Assembly (NCBI RefSeq): GCF_006717145.1
Contig: NZ_VFQF01000002.1
Location: 1,240,001 to 1,304,000, forward strand
DNA from: Humibacillus xanthopallidus
Lineage (GTDB): Bacteria; Actinomycetota; Actinomycetes; Actinomycetales; Dermatophilaceae
Length of the DNA: 64,000 nt
Direction of reading: 5' to 3'
Part shown: piece after piece, positions 1 to 8,703 of the stretch
Position numbering within the stretch: the stretch's first letter is position 1
How the letters are laid out: every line of letters starts with the position of its first letter
Notes under the pieces: model-generated
Database searches by the model: none
The model's input: only the letters and a program-made list of their open reading frames with translations
What the model was told of the DNA's origin: nothing
Program-made: the position numbers and the translations under genes

Positions 1-27
1 GGATCCCTCCTCCCGAAGCGAGCGCGC

Positions 28-1767
28 ATGAGCCAGTCCACGACGGCGGCGGAACCGGCCTCGGGTGGCGCACCCGGCCCCGGCGACGAGGTCGACGCGC
101 CGCCACCACCCGAGGATCCGACGCCCTCACGCGGGCGTTTCCGCGGCCTGCTCCACGCGACCCTGCCCGGTTGCTGGGGCGCCGTGCTCTTCGCCGCCCT
201 GTCCTTCACGCCGTCGCTGCTCCCGCGGGGCGGCTTCATCCAGGGCCTCGTCTGCGGCATCACGGCCTCCATCGGCTACGGGCTCGGCGTGCTCGCGGCG
301 TGGCTGTGGCGTGCCTTCGCCGACCGGGAGCCGCGGCAGGCCAGGCCGAGGTCGTGGCGTGTCCTGCTCGTCGGCGGGGGCCTCGTGCTCGTCGTAGCCT
401 TCGCCCTCGGGCAGTACTGGCAGCACCAGATCAGGGCGCTCATGGGGGTGACGGAGTACAACCTCGCGCTCGTCGTCATCTCGCCGTTCGTCGCGGTCTT
501 CTTCTTCGCCCTCTTCGTCCTCATCGGGCGCGGCATCCGCAGGGTCTACCACTGGGTCGCGGAGCTGCTCAGCCGGCGCTTCGGCAAGAGGGCCGCGAGC
601 GCGACCGGCTGGGTGCTCGTCACCGCGACCGTCTACCTCGTCATCAGCGGCATCCTGCTCGACGGGCTCGTGAGCGCCATGGACGAGGCGTTCTCGGTGC
701 GCAACGGGATCACCGAGGAGGGTGTCGCGCAGCCCACCTCGAGCCTGCGCTCCGGCGGGCCGGGCTCGGTGGTCCCGTGGGACACCCTGGGTCGTGAGGG
801 TCGCACCTTCGCCGCGTCCGGGCCCTCCGCGTCCGACATCACCGCCGTCGTCGGTCGACCGGCCGAGGAGCCGATCCGCACGTATGCCGGCCTCGACTCG
901 GGTGACGACGCCGAGGCCCGCGCCGCCCTCGCCGTCGAGGACCTCGCCCGGGCGGGCGGTTTCGAGCGGAAGAACCTGCTCGTCGCGACGACGACCGGCA
1001 GCGGCTGGGTCGACCCTGCGCTCGTAGCGCCCTTCGAGTACCTCAGCGACGGCGATGCCGCCACGGTGTCGATGCAGTACTCCTACCTGCCCTCGTGGCT
1101 GTCCTTCCTCGTCGACCAGACGAAGGCCCGCGAGGCCGGCCGAGCCCTCTTCGACGCGGTCTACGACCGGTGGTCGAAGCTGCCTCAGGACAAGCGGCCC
1201 CGGCTCTTCGTCGCCGGCGAGAGCCTCGGCACGTTCGGTGGCGAGACCGCCTTCAGCGGCGAGTACGACCTGCGCAACCGCACGGCGGGCACCGTCTTCG
1301 CGGGACCACCCAACTTCAACACCCTCTTCCGCGACTTCAGCGACCACCGCGACCCCGGCAGCCCCGAGATCGAGCCGGTCTACAAGAACGGTCGGACGGT
1401 GCGGTTCGCCACTGACGCCGCCACGTCGATCCCGCCCGCGGGCCAGCCGTGGGACGGAACGCGGGTCATCTACCTCATGCACCCCTCCGACCCCATCGTC
1501 TGGTGGAGCCCGAACCTGATCTTCACCGAGCCCGACTGGATCGGCGAGCCGCCGGGACGCGACGTTCTCGAGGGCATGCTGTGGATGCCCTTCATCACCT
1601 TCTGGCAGGTCACCGCCGACCTCCCCTTCTCGACGGGGGTGCCCGCCGGCCACGGGCACAAGTACACGACGGAGTACGTCGACGCCTGGAACGCCGTCAT
1701 GCGGCCGGAGGGCATCAGTGCCGAGCAGCTCGCGCGGATCAGGTCGGCGACGGCCGCCCTAGGGTGA
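28..1767 (+). CDS. Membrane-anchored alpha/beta-hydrolase family protein
   Basis: 579 aa. The first ~215 residues hold four to five hydrophobic helices after a Pro/Ala-rich cytosolic tail, followed by a soluble alpha/beta-hydrolase-like domain. A nucleophile elbow G-E-S-L-G lies near Ser399, and a late GHGHKY segment (about residue 545) could supply the catalytic His. The architecture matches the actinobacterial Abhydrolase_9 family (N-terminal membrane part plus C-terminal hydrolase); its substrate is not established. The ATG at 28 is the first in frame, but the upstream sequence is cut by the window edge, so an earlier start cannot be excluded. It ends 55 nt before the DUF202 gene and could share its transcript. 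Confidence 0.8.
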   Translation: MSQSTTAAEPASGGAPGPGDEVDAPPPPEDPTPSRGRFRGLLHATLPGCWGAVLFAALSFTPSLLPRGGFIQGLVCGITASIGYGLGVLAAWLWRAFADREPRQARPRSWRVLLVGGGLVLVVAFALGQYWQHQIRALMGVTEYNLALVVISPFVAVFFFALFVLIGRGIRRVYHWVAELLSRRFGKRAASATGWVLVTATVYLVISGILLDGLVSAMDEAFSVRNGITEEGVAQPTSSLRSGGPGSVVPWDTLGREGRTFAASGPSASDITAVVGRPAEEPIRTYAGLDSGDDAEARAALAVEDLARAGGFERKNLLVATTTGSGWVDPALVAPFEYLSDGDAATVSMQYSYLPSWLSFLVDQTKAREAGRALFDAVYDRWSKLPQDKRPRLFVAGESLGTFGGETAFSGEYDLRNRTAGTVFAGPPNFNTLFRDFSDHRDPGSPEIEPVYKNGRTVRFATDAATSIPPAGQPWDGTRVIYLMHPSDPIVWWSPNLIFTEPDWIGEPPGRDVLEGMLWMPFITFWQVTADLPFSTGVPAGHGHKYTTEYVDAWNAVMRPEGISAEQLARIRSATAALG

Positions 1768-1822
1768 GGGTGGTGGTCGCCTCGACAACCGATTCGCCTC
1801 ACGTCGAAGGGAGCCCCCGCCC

Positions 1823-2188
1823 ATGACCAGCGAGGAGCGCCGCTTCCCCCGCTCCGTCTACGAGCACGGGGAGGACCCCGACCCCCGCTTCAGCCTGGCC
1901 AACGAACGCACCTTCCTCGCCTGGGTGCGCACCTCGCTCGCGTTCGTCGCTGCAGGTCTCGCGGTCGAGGCCCTCCAGCTGCCCGTCTCATCCCCGCTTC
2001 GGCTCGTCATCTCGCTGATGCTCATCCTTGCCGGCCTGGCTGCAGCCGTGCAGGCGTGGTTCGGCTGGACCCGCACCGAGCGGGCCATGCGGCACGTCGG
2101 GGCACTGCCGTCGTCAGGTCTCAAGCTGCCGATCGTCGTCATCCTCGGCATCGTCTGCGTCGCCGTGGTGCTGGGGCTGCTGGTGTGA
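1823..2188 (+). CDS. DUF202 (YidH-like) membrane protein
   Basis: 121 aa. Residues ~20-45 carry the DUF202 signature (LANERTFLAWVRTSLAF), followed by two more hydrophobic segments, so three transmembrane helices are expected. Members are small inner-membrane proteins of unknown function. The ATG at 1823 follows GAAGGGAG. The stop overlaps the GTG of the next gene by four bases (GTGA), so the two DUF202 paralogues are translationally coupled and may work as a pair. Confidence 0.88.
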   Translation: MTSEERRFPRSVYEHGEDPDPRFSLANERTFLAWVRTSLAFVAAGLAVEALQLPVSSPLRLVISLMLILAGLAAAVQAWFGWTRTERAMRHVGALPSSGLKLPIVVILGIVCVAVVLGLLV

Positions 2189-2532
2189 GCCAGCCGAGCG
2201 GGCCCGGCCTCGCGGAGGAGCGCACCGGCTTCGCGTGGCGGCGCACAGCCGTCAGCGTCGCCGTCGGGGCGCTGCTCTGCCTCAAGATCCTTCCGCCGCT
2301 CCTCGGTCCGGCCGGGTGGGCGCTCGCGGTGCTCGGCTTCTGCTGGAGCGCCGACCTGGCCCGGATCGGCCGGCGGCGCCACGTCGAGGCGAGGGCCTCG
2401 ACGCGTCCGGGCGCGAGCGTGCCGCTCGGCGGCGGTGGCAACGTCGTGCGCACGGCCGCTGTCACCTGTGCGGTCGGGGTCACCGCGACTGTGGCAGCGG
2501 TGGTCATCGCGATGCGGGGCGGGGGCGTCTGA
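2185..2532 (+). CDS. Second DUF202 membrane protein
   Basis: 115 aa from the GTG at 2185, chosen because it overlaps the upstream stop (GTGA); the same frame is open further upstream but that part only shadows the neighbour. It has the shortened DUF202 signature EERTGFAWRRTAVSVAVG and three hydrophobic stretches. It is a diverged paralogue of the preceding gene, probably from tandem duplication. Function unknown. Confidence 0.85.
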   Translation: MSQPSGPGLAEERTGFAWRRTAVSVAVGALLCLKILPPLLGPAGWALAVLGFCWSADLARIGRRRHVEARASTRPGASVPLGGGGNVVRTAAVTCAVGVTATVAAVVIAMRGGGV

Positions 2533-2544
2533 CCCGAGGTCGGG

Positions 2545-3234
<690 letters not shown>

Positions 3235-3427
3235 CGTGCACCTCCTCGGGCTCGCCCTCGCGGGGCTGGCGCGCCCGGCCCGCGCCACCCCCATACGGCA
3301 TGCCATACCCGCAGCGGCGGCGCTCAGACAGGCCCCTGCCGCACCGGCGCCGACCGCGACGTAGGGTGGTGCTCGCAGCCCTCCGGGCGGCACCGACCCC
3401 GACGACCGGTCATCGTGGAGGAGCGGC

Positions 3428-3775
3428 GTGGATCGCTACCAGTATCTGCTGCTCATGGCGGCCTGCATCGCGATCACGCTGCCGCTGGAGTTCGTCCTCG
3501 GTGCGCGCGTCTATCGCAGGCCGGCCCTGCTGGTGACGGCGATGGTGCCCGTCGTGGTCGCCTTCTCGGTGTGGGACATCGTCGGCATCTGGCGTGGCCA
3601 CTGGTCCTACAACCCGCTCTACGTCACCGGCATCGAGCTGCCCCTGCGGATGCCGCTCGAAGAGCTCGTCTTCTTCGTCGTCATCCCGATCTGCGGGCTG
3701 CTGACCTACGAGGCGGTGGGGCAGGTGCTCCGCCTCGTGCGTCGTCTGCGCTCGGGCACGGACGCCCATGCCTGA
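3428..3775 (+). CDS. crtYc: Lycopene cyclase domain protein, subunit c
   Basis: 115 aa, GTG start after GTGGAGGAGC. Three hydrophobic helices with conserved (F)SVWD and PLEELVFF motifs of the CarR/CrtYc lycopene cyclase family. In Gram-positives two such small membrane proteins act together to cyclise lycopene to beta-carotene. It overlaps the second subunit by 8 nt and heads the plus-strand crtYc-crtYd-crtT-crtU operon. Symbol by family and context. Confidence 0.9.
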   Translation: MDRYQYLLLMAACIAITLPLEFVLGARVYRRPALLVTAMVPVVVAFSVWDIVGIWRGHWSYNPLYVTGIELPLRMPLEELVFFVVIPICGLLTYEAVGQVLRLVRRLRSGTDAHA

Positions 3776-4142
3776 GTACACCGTGCTCGCCGTCGTGGCG
3801 GTCGTCGCGACGGTCGTGCTCGAACGATGGTCGGGCACCCGGGTGTTCGCCCGGTTGCAGTTCTGGCTGGCCATGGCGATCGTGTTCGCCTTCCAGATGA
3901 TCGTCGACGGCTGGCTGACCAAGCTGAGCGCGCCGATCGTCATCTACAACCCGGAGCACCACCTGGGCCTGCGCTGGCCGTGGGACGTGCCGGTCGAGGA
4001 CTACCTCTTCGGCTTCGCGATGGTGGCGGGCACGATCATCCTGTGGGAGCGTGCGAAGCGGCTCCGGCAGACCCCCGCCGAGCACCAGCCCGTGGCTGGG
4101 CAGGATCACGACGAGGAGGACCCGTGGACGCAGGGCAGGTGA
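3768..4142 (+). CDS. crtYd: Lycopene cyclase domain protein, subunit d
   Basis: 124 aa. Contains the YNPEHHLGLR and P-V-E-D-Y-L-F-G motifs typical of CrtYd, again with three membrane helices and a charged C-terminal tail. Starts inside crtYc and ends 19 nt inside crtT, so the operon is tightly coupled. Expected to pair with CrtYc for beta-carotene ring formation. Confidence 0.9.
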   Translation: MPEYTVLAVVAVVATVVLERWSGTRVFARLQFWLAMAIVFAFQMIVDGWLTKLSAPIVIYNPEHHLGLRWPWDVPVEDYLFGFAMVAGTIILWERAKRLRQTPAEHQPVAGQDHDEEDPWTQGR

Positions 4143-4957
4143 CGCGCACGGAGGTGCCGGAGGCCTTCGACGAGGTGGCGGACCGCTACGACCTCATGGT
4201 GGGCATGAGCCCGGGCTACCACGCCCAGCTGCGGGCCTCGGCCGACGCGCTCCTCGACGCCATCCCCGATGCCGCCACACCGTCGACACCAGGGGTGGCG
4301 TCGGCATCGACGGCCTCGGCCGATGCGCTGTTGCGCCTGCTCGACCTCGGCTGCGGCTCGGGCGCCTCCACCCGCGCCATCGTGGAGTCGGTGCGTCGCC
4401 ACACCGCCCCGGGCGCTCGCACCACGGCCCGTCCGGCCTCGGTCCTCGCCGTCGACGGGTCGGCCGGCATGCTCGATGCGGCGCGCAGCAAGGCCTGGCC
4501 GTCGTGGGTCGCCTTCGCCCAGGGCCGCGCCGAGGACCTCGCCGACCAGCCCGAGCTCGCCGACGCCCGCGTCGCCGGTGGTCTCGACGGGGTGCTCGCG
4601 GCATACCTCGTGCGCAACGTGCCCGACCGCGACGCCGTCATCGCGGCGATCCGCGACGAGCTCCGCCCCGGCGGCGTGGTCGCCCTGCACGACTACTCCG
4701 TGCGCGGGCGCCCCGTCTCGACGGCGCTGTGGACGGCGATGTGCTGGGGCATCATCATCCCGCTGGGATGGGTGACCTCACGACGCACGCGCCTCTACCG
4801 CTACCTGTGGCGCAGCGTGCTCGACATGGACTCCACGGCCCAGCTCGAGGACAGGCTGCGGCGCGCGGGGTTCGTCGACGTGACGACGCTCCACGCGAGC
4901 GGCTGGCAGCGCGGCATCGTGCACACGGTGCTCGGTCGCCGTCCGGTCGACGCATGA
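4124..4957 (+). CDS. crtT: Class I SAM methyltransferase of carotenoid cluster (CrtT-like)
   Basis: 277 aa from the GTG at 4124, preceded by GAGGAGGA at five-base spacing. It has the SAM-binding motif I LLDLGCGSGASTRAI near residue 70, an acidic residue in LAVDGSAGMLDAA, and a UbiE/MenG-like C-terminal part (Y.YLWRSVLDMDS). In Streptomyces isorenieratene clusters a methyltransferase called CrtT lies between the cyclase and CrtU, as here. Its exact substrate is not established; a menaquinone-type methyltransferase is the alternative. An Ala/Thr-rich insert precedes motif I. Confidence 0.75.
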   Translation: MDAGQVTRTEVPEAFDEVADRYDLMVGMSPGYHAQLRASADALLDAIPDAATPSTPGVASASTASADALLRLLDLGCGSGASTRAIVESVRRHTAPGARTTARPASVLAVDGSAGMLDAARSKAWPSWVAFAQGRAEDLADQPELADARVAGGLDGVLAAYLVRNVPDRDAVIAAIRDELRPGGVVALHDYSVRGRPVSTALWTAMCWGIIIPLGWVTSRRTRLYRYLWRSVLDMDSTAQLEDRLRRAGFVDVTTLHASGWQRGIVHTVLGRRPVDA

Positions 4958-6546
4958 GCCCACGCGCCACCCGCCCCGCCCTGCCGAGGCTCCCCGGGCG
5001 TGCCCGCTGGACGCCTGGCCTGGACCCCCGGGCGGAGCGCCACGCTCCTCGCCCGCCGGCAGCCGCGCCCGATCCGGACCCATCACTCGTCGTCGTCGTC
5101 GGGGGCGGCATCGCCGGCCTCGCCGCTGCGACAGGGCTTTCCGAGCGAGGCGTGCCCGTGGTGCTCGTCGAGCGCGAGTCGACGCTCGGCGGTCGCGTGC
5201 GTTCCTGGGCGGTGGACTCCGAGCGAGGAGAGCCGCTCTCGATGAGCCGCGGCTTCCACGCGTTCTTCCGGCAGTACTACAACCTCCGTGCCCTGCTGCG
5301 CCGCAGCGACCCATCCCTCGAGCGGCTCTTCGCGGTGCCCGACTACCCGCTGACGCTCGCCGACGGTCCGACCGACTCCTTCGCGCGCATCCCGCGCACC
5401 CCGCCCCTCAGCATCGCGGCGTTCGTCGCCCAGAGCCCGAGCTTTCCCGTCAGCGCGCTGCGGGGTGTCGACGTCGGGGCGGCGCTCGGGTTGCTCGACG
5501 TCCAGTTCCCCGAGACGTATGCCGCCTACGACGGCGTGAGCGCCGCTGACGTGCTCGACCGCCTCCGCTTCCCCGAGCAGGCGCGTCACCTCGCGCTCGA
5601 GGTCTTCGCGCGCAGCTTCTTCGCCGACCCGCGTGACTTCTCCGGCGGCGAGCTCGTCGCGATGTTCCACACGTACTTCACCGGCTCGGCCGAGGGGCTG
5701 CTCTTCGACGTTCCTGCGACCGACTACGACACCGCACTGTGGGCTCCGCTCGGGTCCTACCTCGCCCGGATGGGGGTTGACGTCCGCACCGGCACGGAGG
5801 TGGCTGCCCTCGAGGACGGGCCGGACGGCATACGGGTGCGGCTCGGTGACGGCTCGACGGTGACCGCGGGTGGTGTCGTGCTCGCGACCGACCGCGAGCC
5901 CCTCCAGCGGATCGTCGCCGGCGCGCCGTGGCTCGGCGATGCGTCCTGGCGTGACGCCCTTGCGCACCAGCGCATCGCGCCATCCTTCGCCGTGTGGCGT
6001 CAGTGGCTCGATCGTCCTGCGGCGCAAGGGAGCCCGCTCTTCCTCGGCACGAGCGGCTATGGCCCGCTCGACAACGTCACCTTCGTCGACCAGATGGAGA
6101 CGGGAGCGGCGACGTGGGCCGCGCGCACCGGCGGGTGCGTCGTCGAGCTGCACGCGTATGCCGTGCCCGACGGCACCGACGACGGTGACCTGCGTGACGA
6201 GCTGAGTCGCCAGCTGCACCGGCTCCACCCGGAGCTGGCCGGGGCGACCGTGCTGCACGAGGAGTGGCTGCTCGCCCGCGACTGCCCACTGGCGGGCACC
6301 GACCCGTGGGCGGCGCGGCCGGGCGTCGTGACCCCCGACCCGCGGGTCGTGCTGGCCGGGGACGGCGTGCGCTGCGAGCACCCGGTTGCGCTCATGGAGC
6401 GGGCCGCGACGACCGGGTGGATGGCCGCGAACGAGCTGCTCGCCCGCCGGGGCCTCGTCGGTCACGACCTCTGGACCGTGCCGCTGCGCGGACGCGGGCG
6501 AGCCGCCGCCCACGCCGCCCGCCGCCTCCTCGGCGCAACCCCCTGA
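4954..6546 (+). CDS. crtU: FAD-dependent carotenoid desaturase/methyltransferase (CrtU-like)
   Basis: 530 aa; ATG overlaps the crtT stop (ATGA). After a basic, proline-rich extension of ~45 residues comes the dinucleotide fold VVVVGGGIAGLAAATGL with ERESTLGGR downstream, then a FHAFFRQYYNLRALLRR block. C-terminal VLAGDGVRCEHPVALMERA resembles the FAD-contacting end of the amine-oxidase/CrtI superfamily. CrtU converts the beta-ionone rings of beta-carotene to aromatic rings, giving isorenieratene. Assignment rests on family resemblance plus position after crtY-crtT; a generic carotenoid oxidoreductase is the fallback. Confidence 0.75.
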   Translation: MSPRATRPALPRLPGRARWTPGLDPRAERHAPRPPAAAPDPDPSLVVVVGGGIAGLAAATGLSERGVPVVLVERESTLGGRVRSWAVDSERGEPLSMSRGFHAFFRQYYNLRALLRRSDPSLERLFAVPDYPLTLADGPTDSFARIPRTPPLSIAAFVAQSPSFPVSALRGVDVGAALGLLDVQFPETYAAYDGVSAADVLDRLRFPEQARHLALEVFARSFFADPRDFSGGELVAMFHTYFTGSAEGLLFDVPATDYDTALWAPLGSYLARMGVDVRTGTEVAALEDGPDGIRVRLGDGSTVTAGGVVLATDREPLQRIVAGAPWLGDASWRDALAHQRIAPSFAVWRQWLDRPAAQGSPLFLGTSGYGPLDNVTFVDQMETGAATWAARTGGCVVELHAYAVPDGTDDGDLRDELSRQLHRLHPELAGATVLHEEWLLARDCPLAGTDPWAARPGVVTPDPRVVLAGDGVRCEHPVALMERAATTGWMAANELLARRGLVGHDLWTVPLRGRGRAAAHAARRLLGATP

Positions 6547-6569
6547 CCCCACCGAGAGTCCTCCCGGCA

Positions 6570-6757
6570 ATCGAGAGCGCACTCCGTAGGAGACGACAAT
6601 CGAGAGCGCACTCCCGTCGGTAGTCGCAATCGAAAGAGCACTTCGTCGGCGGTCGGCCCGCGGTTTCTCCGCGTCGGGGAGGTCAGCCGCTGTGGGCGGT
6701 CGGCAATCGAGAGAGCACTCCGTCGGGAGACGAAGATCGAGAGAGCAGTTCGTCGGG
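6570..6757. repeat. Array of TCGAGAGAGCAGTTCGTCGG-family repeats between crtU and crtV
   Basis: Five same-orientation units start at 6571, 6600, 6630, 6707 and 6737, at about 30-bp spacing except for one 77-bp gap. They diverge from TCGAGAGCGCACTCC to TCGAGAGAGCAGTTCGTCGG. The whole convergent intergenic space is filled by this material. The same unit recurs near 13.5-13.8 kb and 54.8-54.9 kb. Confidence 0.85.
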
Positions 6758-6760
6758 AGG

Positions 6761-7801
6761 TCAGCCGCCGTAGGACTCGCCGCGGTCGCGCAGGAGCCAC
6801 CGGCGCTCCGCGTAGGCCATGTCGTCGACCCACAGCTGCCGCGCGGTGGACGCCACCGCGGGGCGGATGAGGCGCGCGGCGGCCCGAGCGAGGGCAAAGC
6901 CCTGGCGGTCGGAGTGGGCGATCGTCGCCTCGGTCATGACGGTGCAGGGCCGCCCTGAGCGGTCGTGTCCGATGAGGGTGGCATGGGTCTCGACGACGCT
7001 GCCGGCACCCTCGCCGTCGACGATCGTCATGACGATGGTTCGCGCGTCGGGGCAGGCGAACTCGGCTCGCACCGGCACGCCCCACGTGCGGCTGACGCGG
7101 AAGGCGACGTCGACGACGAGGCAGTCGTCGGTCGAGGCGGCGTCGTCGACCGTGAGGTGGCTGAAGGCGTAGGGGTGGTACCACGTGCCGTGCCAGGGGT
7201 CGAGTCGGTTGGCGATGATGTCGGCCGGCTCGCAGACGCCGCGCACGGCGATCACGGTGGCGAATGACTGCGCCACCGGCGGTCGCACCGTGAGTCTGGG
7301 TGCCGCAGAAGGGGTCTCGCCCTCGGTCGGCAGCTGCACCCAGAGCAGCACGCCGTCGTCGTGGGCGGGGAAGGTGAGCCAGTCGCGTCGCACGCGGGGT
7401 CCGAGGGCGAGCCCGTGCCAGCGGCAGTAGACCTGACCGTGCATCACCTCGCAGTCCTCGAGCAGTGCGCCGAGGTGTGGGCAGGCGCCCGGCCCGGCGA
7501 GCAGGCCGCCGTCCTCACCGCGCCAGAGCACGACCTCGCGGTCGTCGACCGTGCGGGTCACCGACCGGCTGGGACCGAGGTCGGCGGAGGCGCCAACGAC
7601 GTGCCAGCCGCCGGGGTCGCGCTGCTGGGCATCGAGGAAGGAGCGTCGGATGCGTGCCGGGCGCGCCTCCCGCCACGTGCCGGCCAGGCGGTCGCGCGGC
7701 TCGGCAGGCATGCGCCGCAAGGGGTTGATCGGCCGCGGGGAGGCGTCGGCGGGGGAGCGGCCGGTGTCGGGAGCGGTCCGCAGGAGGGAGCGCAGGCTCA
7801 T
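6761..7801 (-). CDS. Rieske 2Fe-2S protein of carotenoid cluster (CrtV position, DUF5914-like)
   Basis: 346 aa from the ATG at 7801, which overlaps the crtB stop (ATGA). A Rieske cluster motif C107-x-H109 ... C126-x2-H129 (CPHLG, CRWHG) is intact, followed by a START-like ~180-residue domain. Last gene of idi-crtE-crtI-crtB. In Streptomyces isorenieratene clusters this slot is crtV, historically labelled methylesterase; the sequence here instead argues for an oxygenase or electron-transfer role. The natural reaction is not known to me, so I give no symbol. Confidence 0.75.
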   Translation of the reverse strand: MSLRSLLRTAPDTGRSPADASPRPINPLRRMPAEPRDRLAGTWREARPARIRRSFLDAQQRDPGGWHVVGASADLGPSRSVTRTVDDREVVLWRGEDGGLLAGPGACPHLGALLEDCEVMHGQVYCRWHGLALGPRVRRDWLTFPAHDDGVLLWVQLPTEGETPSAAPRLTVRPPVAQSFATVIAVRGVCEPADIIANRLDPWHGTWYHPYAFSHLTVDDAASTDDCLVVDVAFRVSRTWGVPVRAEFACPDARTIVMTIVDGEGAGSVVETHATLIGHDRSGRPCTVMTEATIAHSDRQGFALARAAARLIRPAVASTARQLWVDDMAYAERRWLLRDRGESYGG

Positions 7802-8703
7802 GAGGTGACCACCCTTTGCTTCGTGGGTCCGAGGATGAGGACGCGGGTGCTGAGCGCCGCCTTGTGCCACGTCGGCACTCGCGCCCGGCCGGAGAAGACG
7901 TCGTAGTCACGCGCCTCGATGCGGTCGAGGATGCGGGCATACAGGGTGCGCGCCGCGGACACGCACCGCGCCGACGACGGAGGGAGCAGCGGTATGCCGC
8001 GGTCGGCCTCGGCATAGAGCGCGCGGTTGCGCTCGATCTCGAAGCGCAGGAGCCCGCGCCACGCGGGGTCGACCTCACGCCGGTGGGGGTCGGCGCCGAA
8101 GCGGCGCAGGTCCTCCTGGGGCACGTAGACGCGCCCGCGGTCGAGGTCCTCGCCGATGTCGCGCAGGAAGTTCGTCAGCTGGAAGGCCTGCCCCAGCGCC
8201 CGCGCGGGGCCGAGGGCGTCGGGGGAGAGCGGACGCAGCACGGGCAGCATCATCTCGCCGATGACGGCGGCCGAGCCGTCCATGTAGCCGAGCAGGTCGT
8301 CCCACGTCTCGTAGGTCGTCTGCGTGAGGTCCTGGGCCATCGCGCCGAAGAAGCGGTCGAAGCACTCGTCCGCGATGCCACAGGTGCGCACGCTGTGCGC
8401 CACCGCTGCGATGACGGGGTCCTGCGTCGGGGCGCCCGCGGTCACCTCGCGGAAGTGCTCCGCGAAGCGGTGCAGCCGCTCCGTCGTCTCGGCAACCTGC
8501 GCGGCTCCGGTCGCTCCCGGGGCGTCGACGATGTCGTCGGCGAGCCGGCAGAGGGCGTAGACGGCATACACGTGCCGGCGCCGCTCGGGAGGCAGCAGGA
8601 TCGTGCCCCAGTAGTAGGTCGTGCCGTGCTGGCGGGTGATCCGCGCGCAGACGCGGTAGCCCTCGGCGACCTGGTCCGTCACGGTGTCGTCGACGGTGCT
8701 CAC
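7798..8703 (-). CDS. crtB: Phytoene synthase
   Basis: 301 aa; the GTG start at 8703 overlaps the crtI stop (GTGA). Condenses two geranylgeranyl diphosphates to 15-cis-phytoene. Both aspartate-rich Mg-binding motifs are visible: LADDIVDAPG near residue 52 and NFLRDIGEDLDRGRVYVP near residue 170. Length is normal for the squalene/phytoene synthase family. Coupled to crtI upstream and the Rieske gene downstream. Confidence 0.95.
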   Translation of the reverse strand: MSTVDDTVTDQVAEGYRVCARITRQHGTTYYWGTILLPPERRRHVYAVYALCRLADDIVDAPGATGAAQVAETTERLHRFAEHFREVTAGAPTQDPVIAAVAHSVRTCGIADECFDRFFGAMAQDLTQTTYETWDDLLGYMDGSAAVIGEMMLPVLRPLSPDALGPARALGQAFQLTNFLRDIGEDLDRGRVYVPQEDLRRFGADPHRREVDPAWRGLLRFEIERNRALYAEADRGIPLLPPSSARCVSAARTLYARILDRIEARDYDVFSGRARVPTWHKAALSTRVLILGPTKQRVVTS

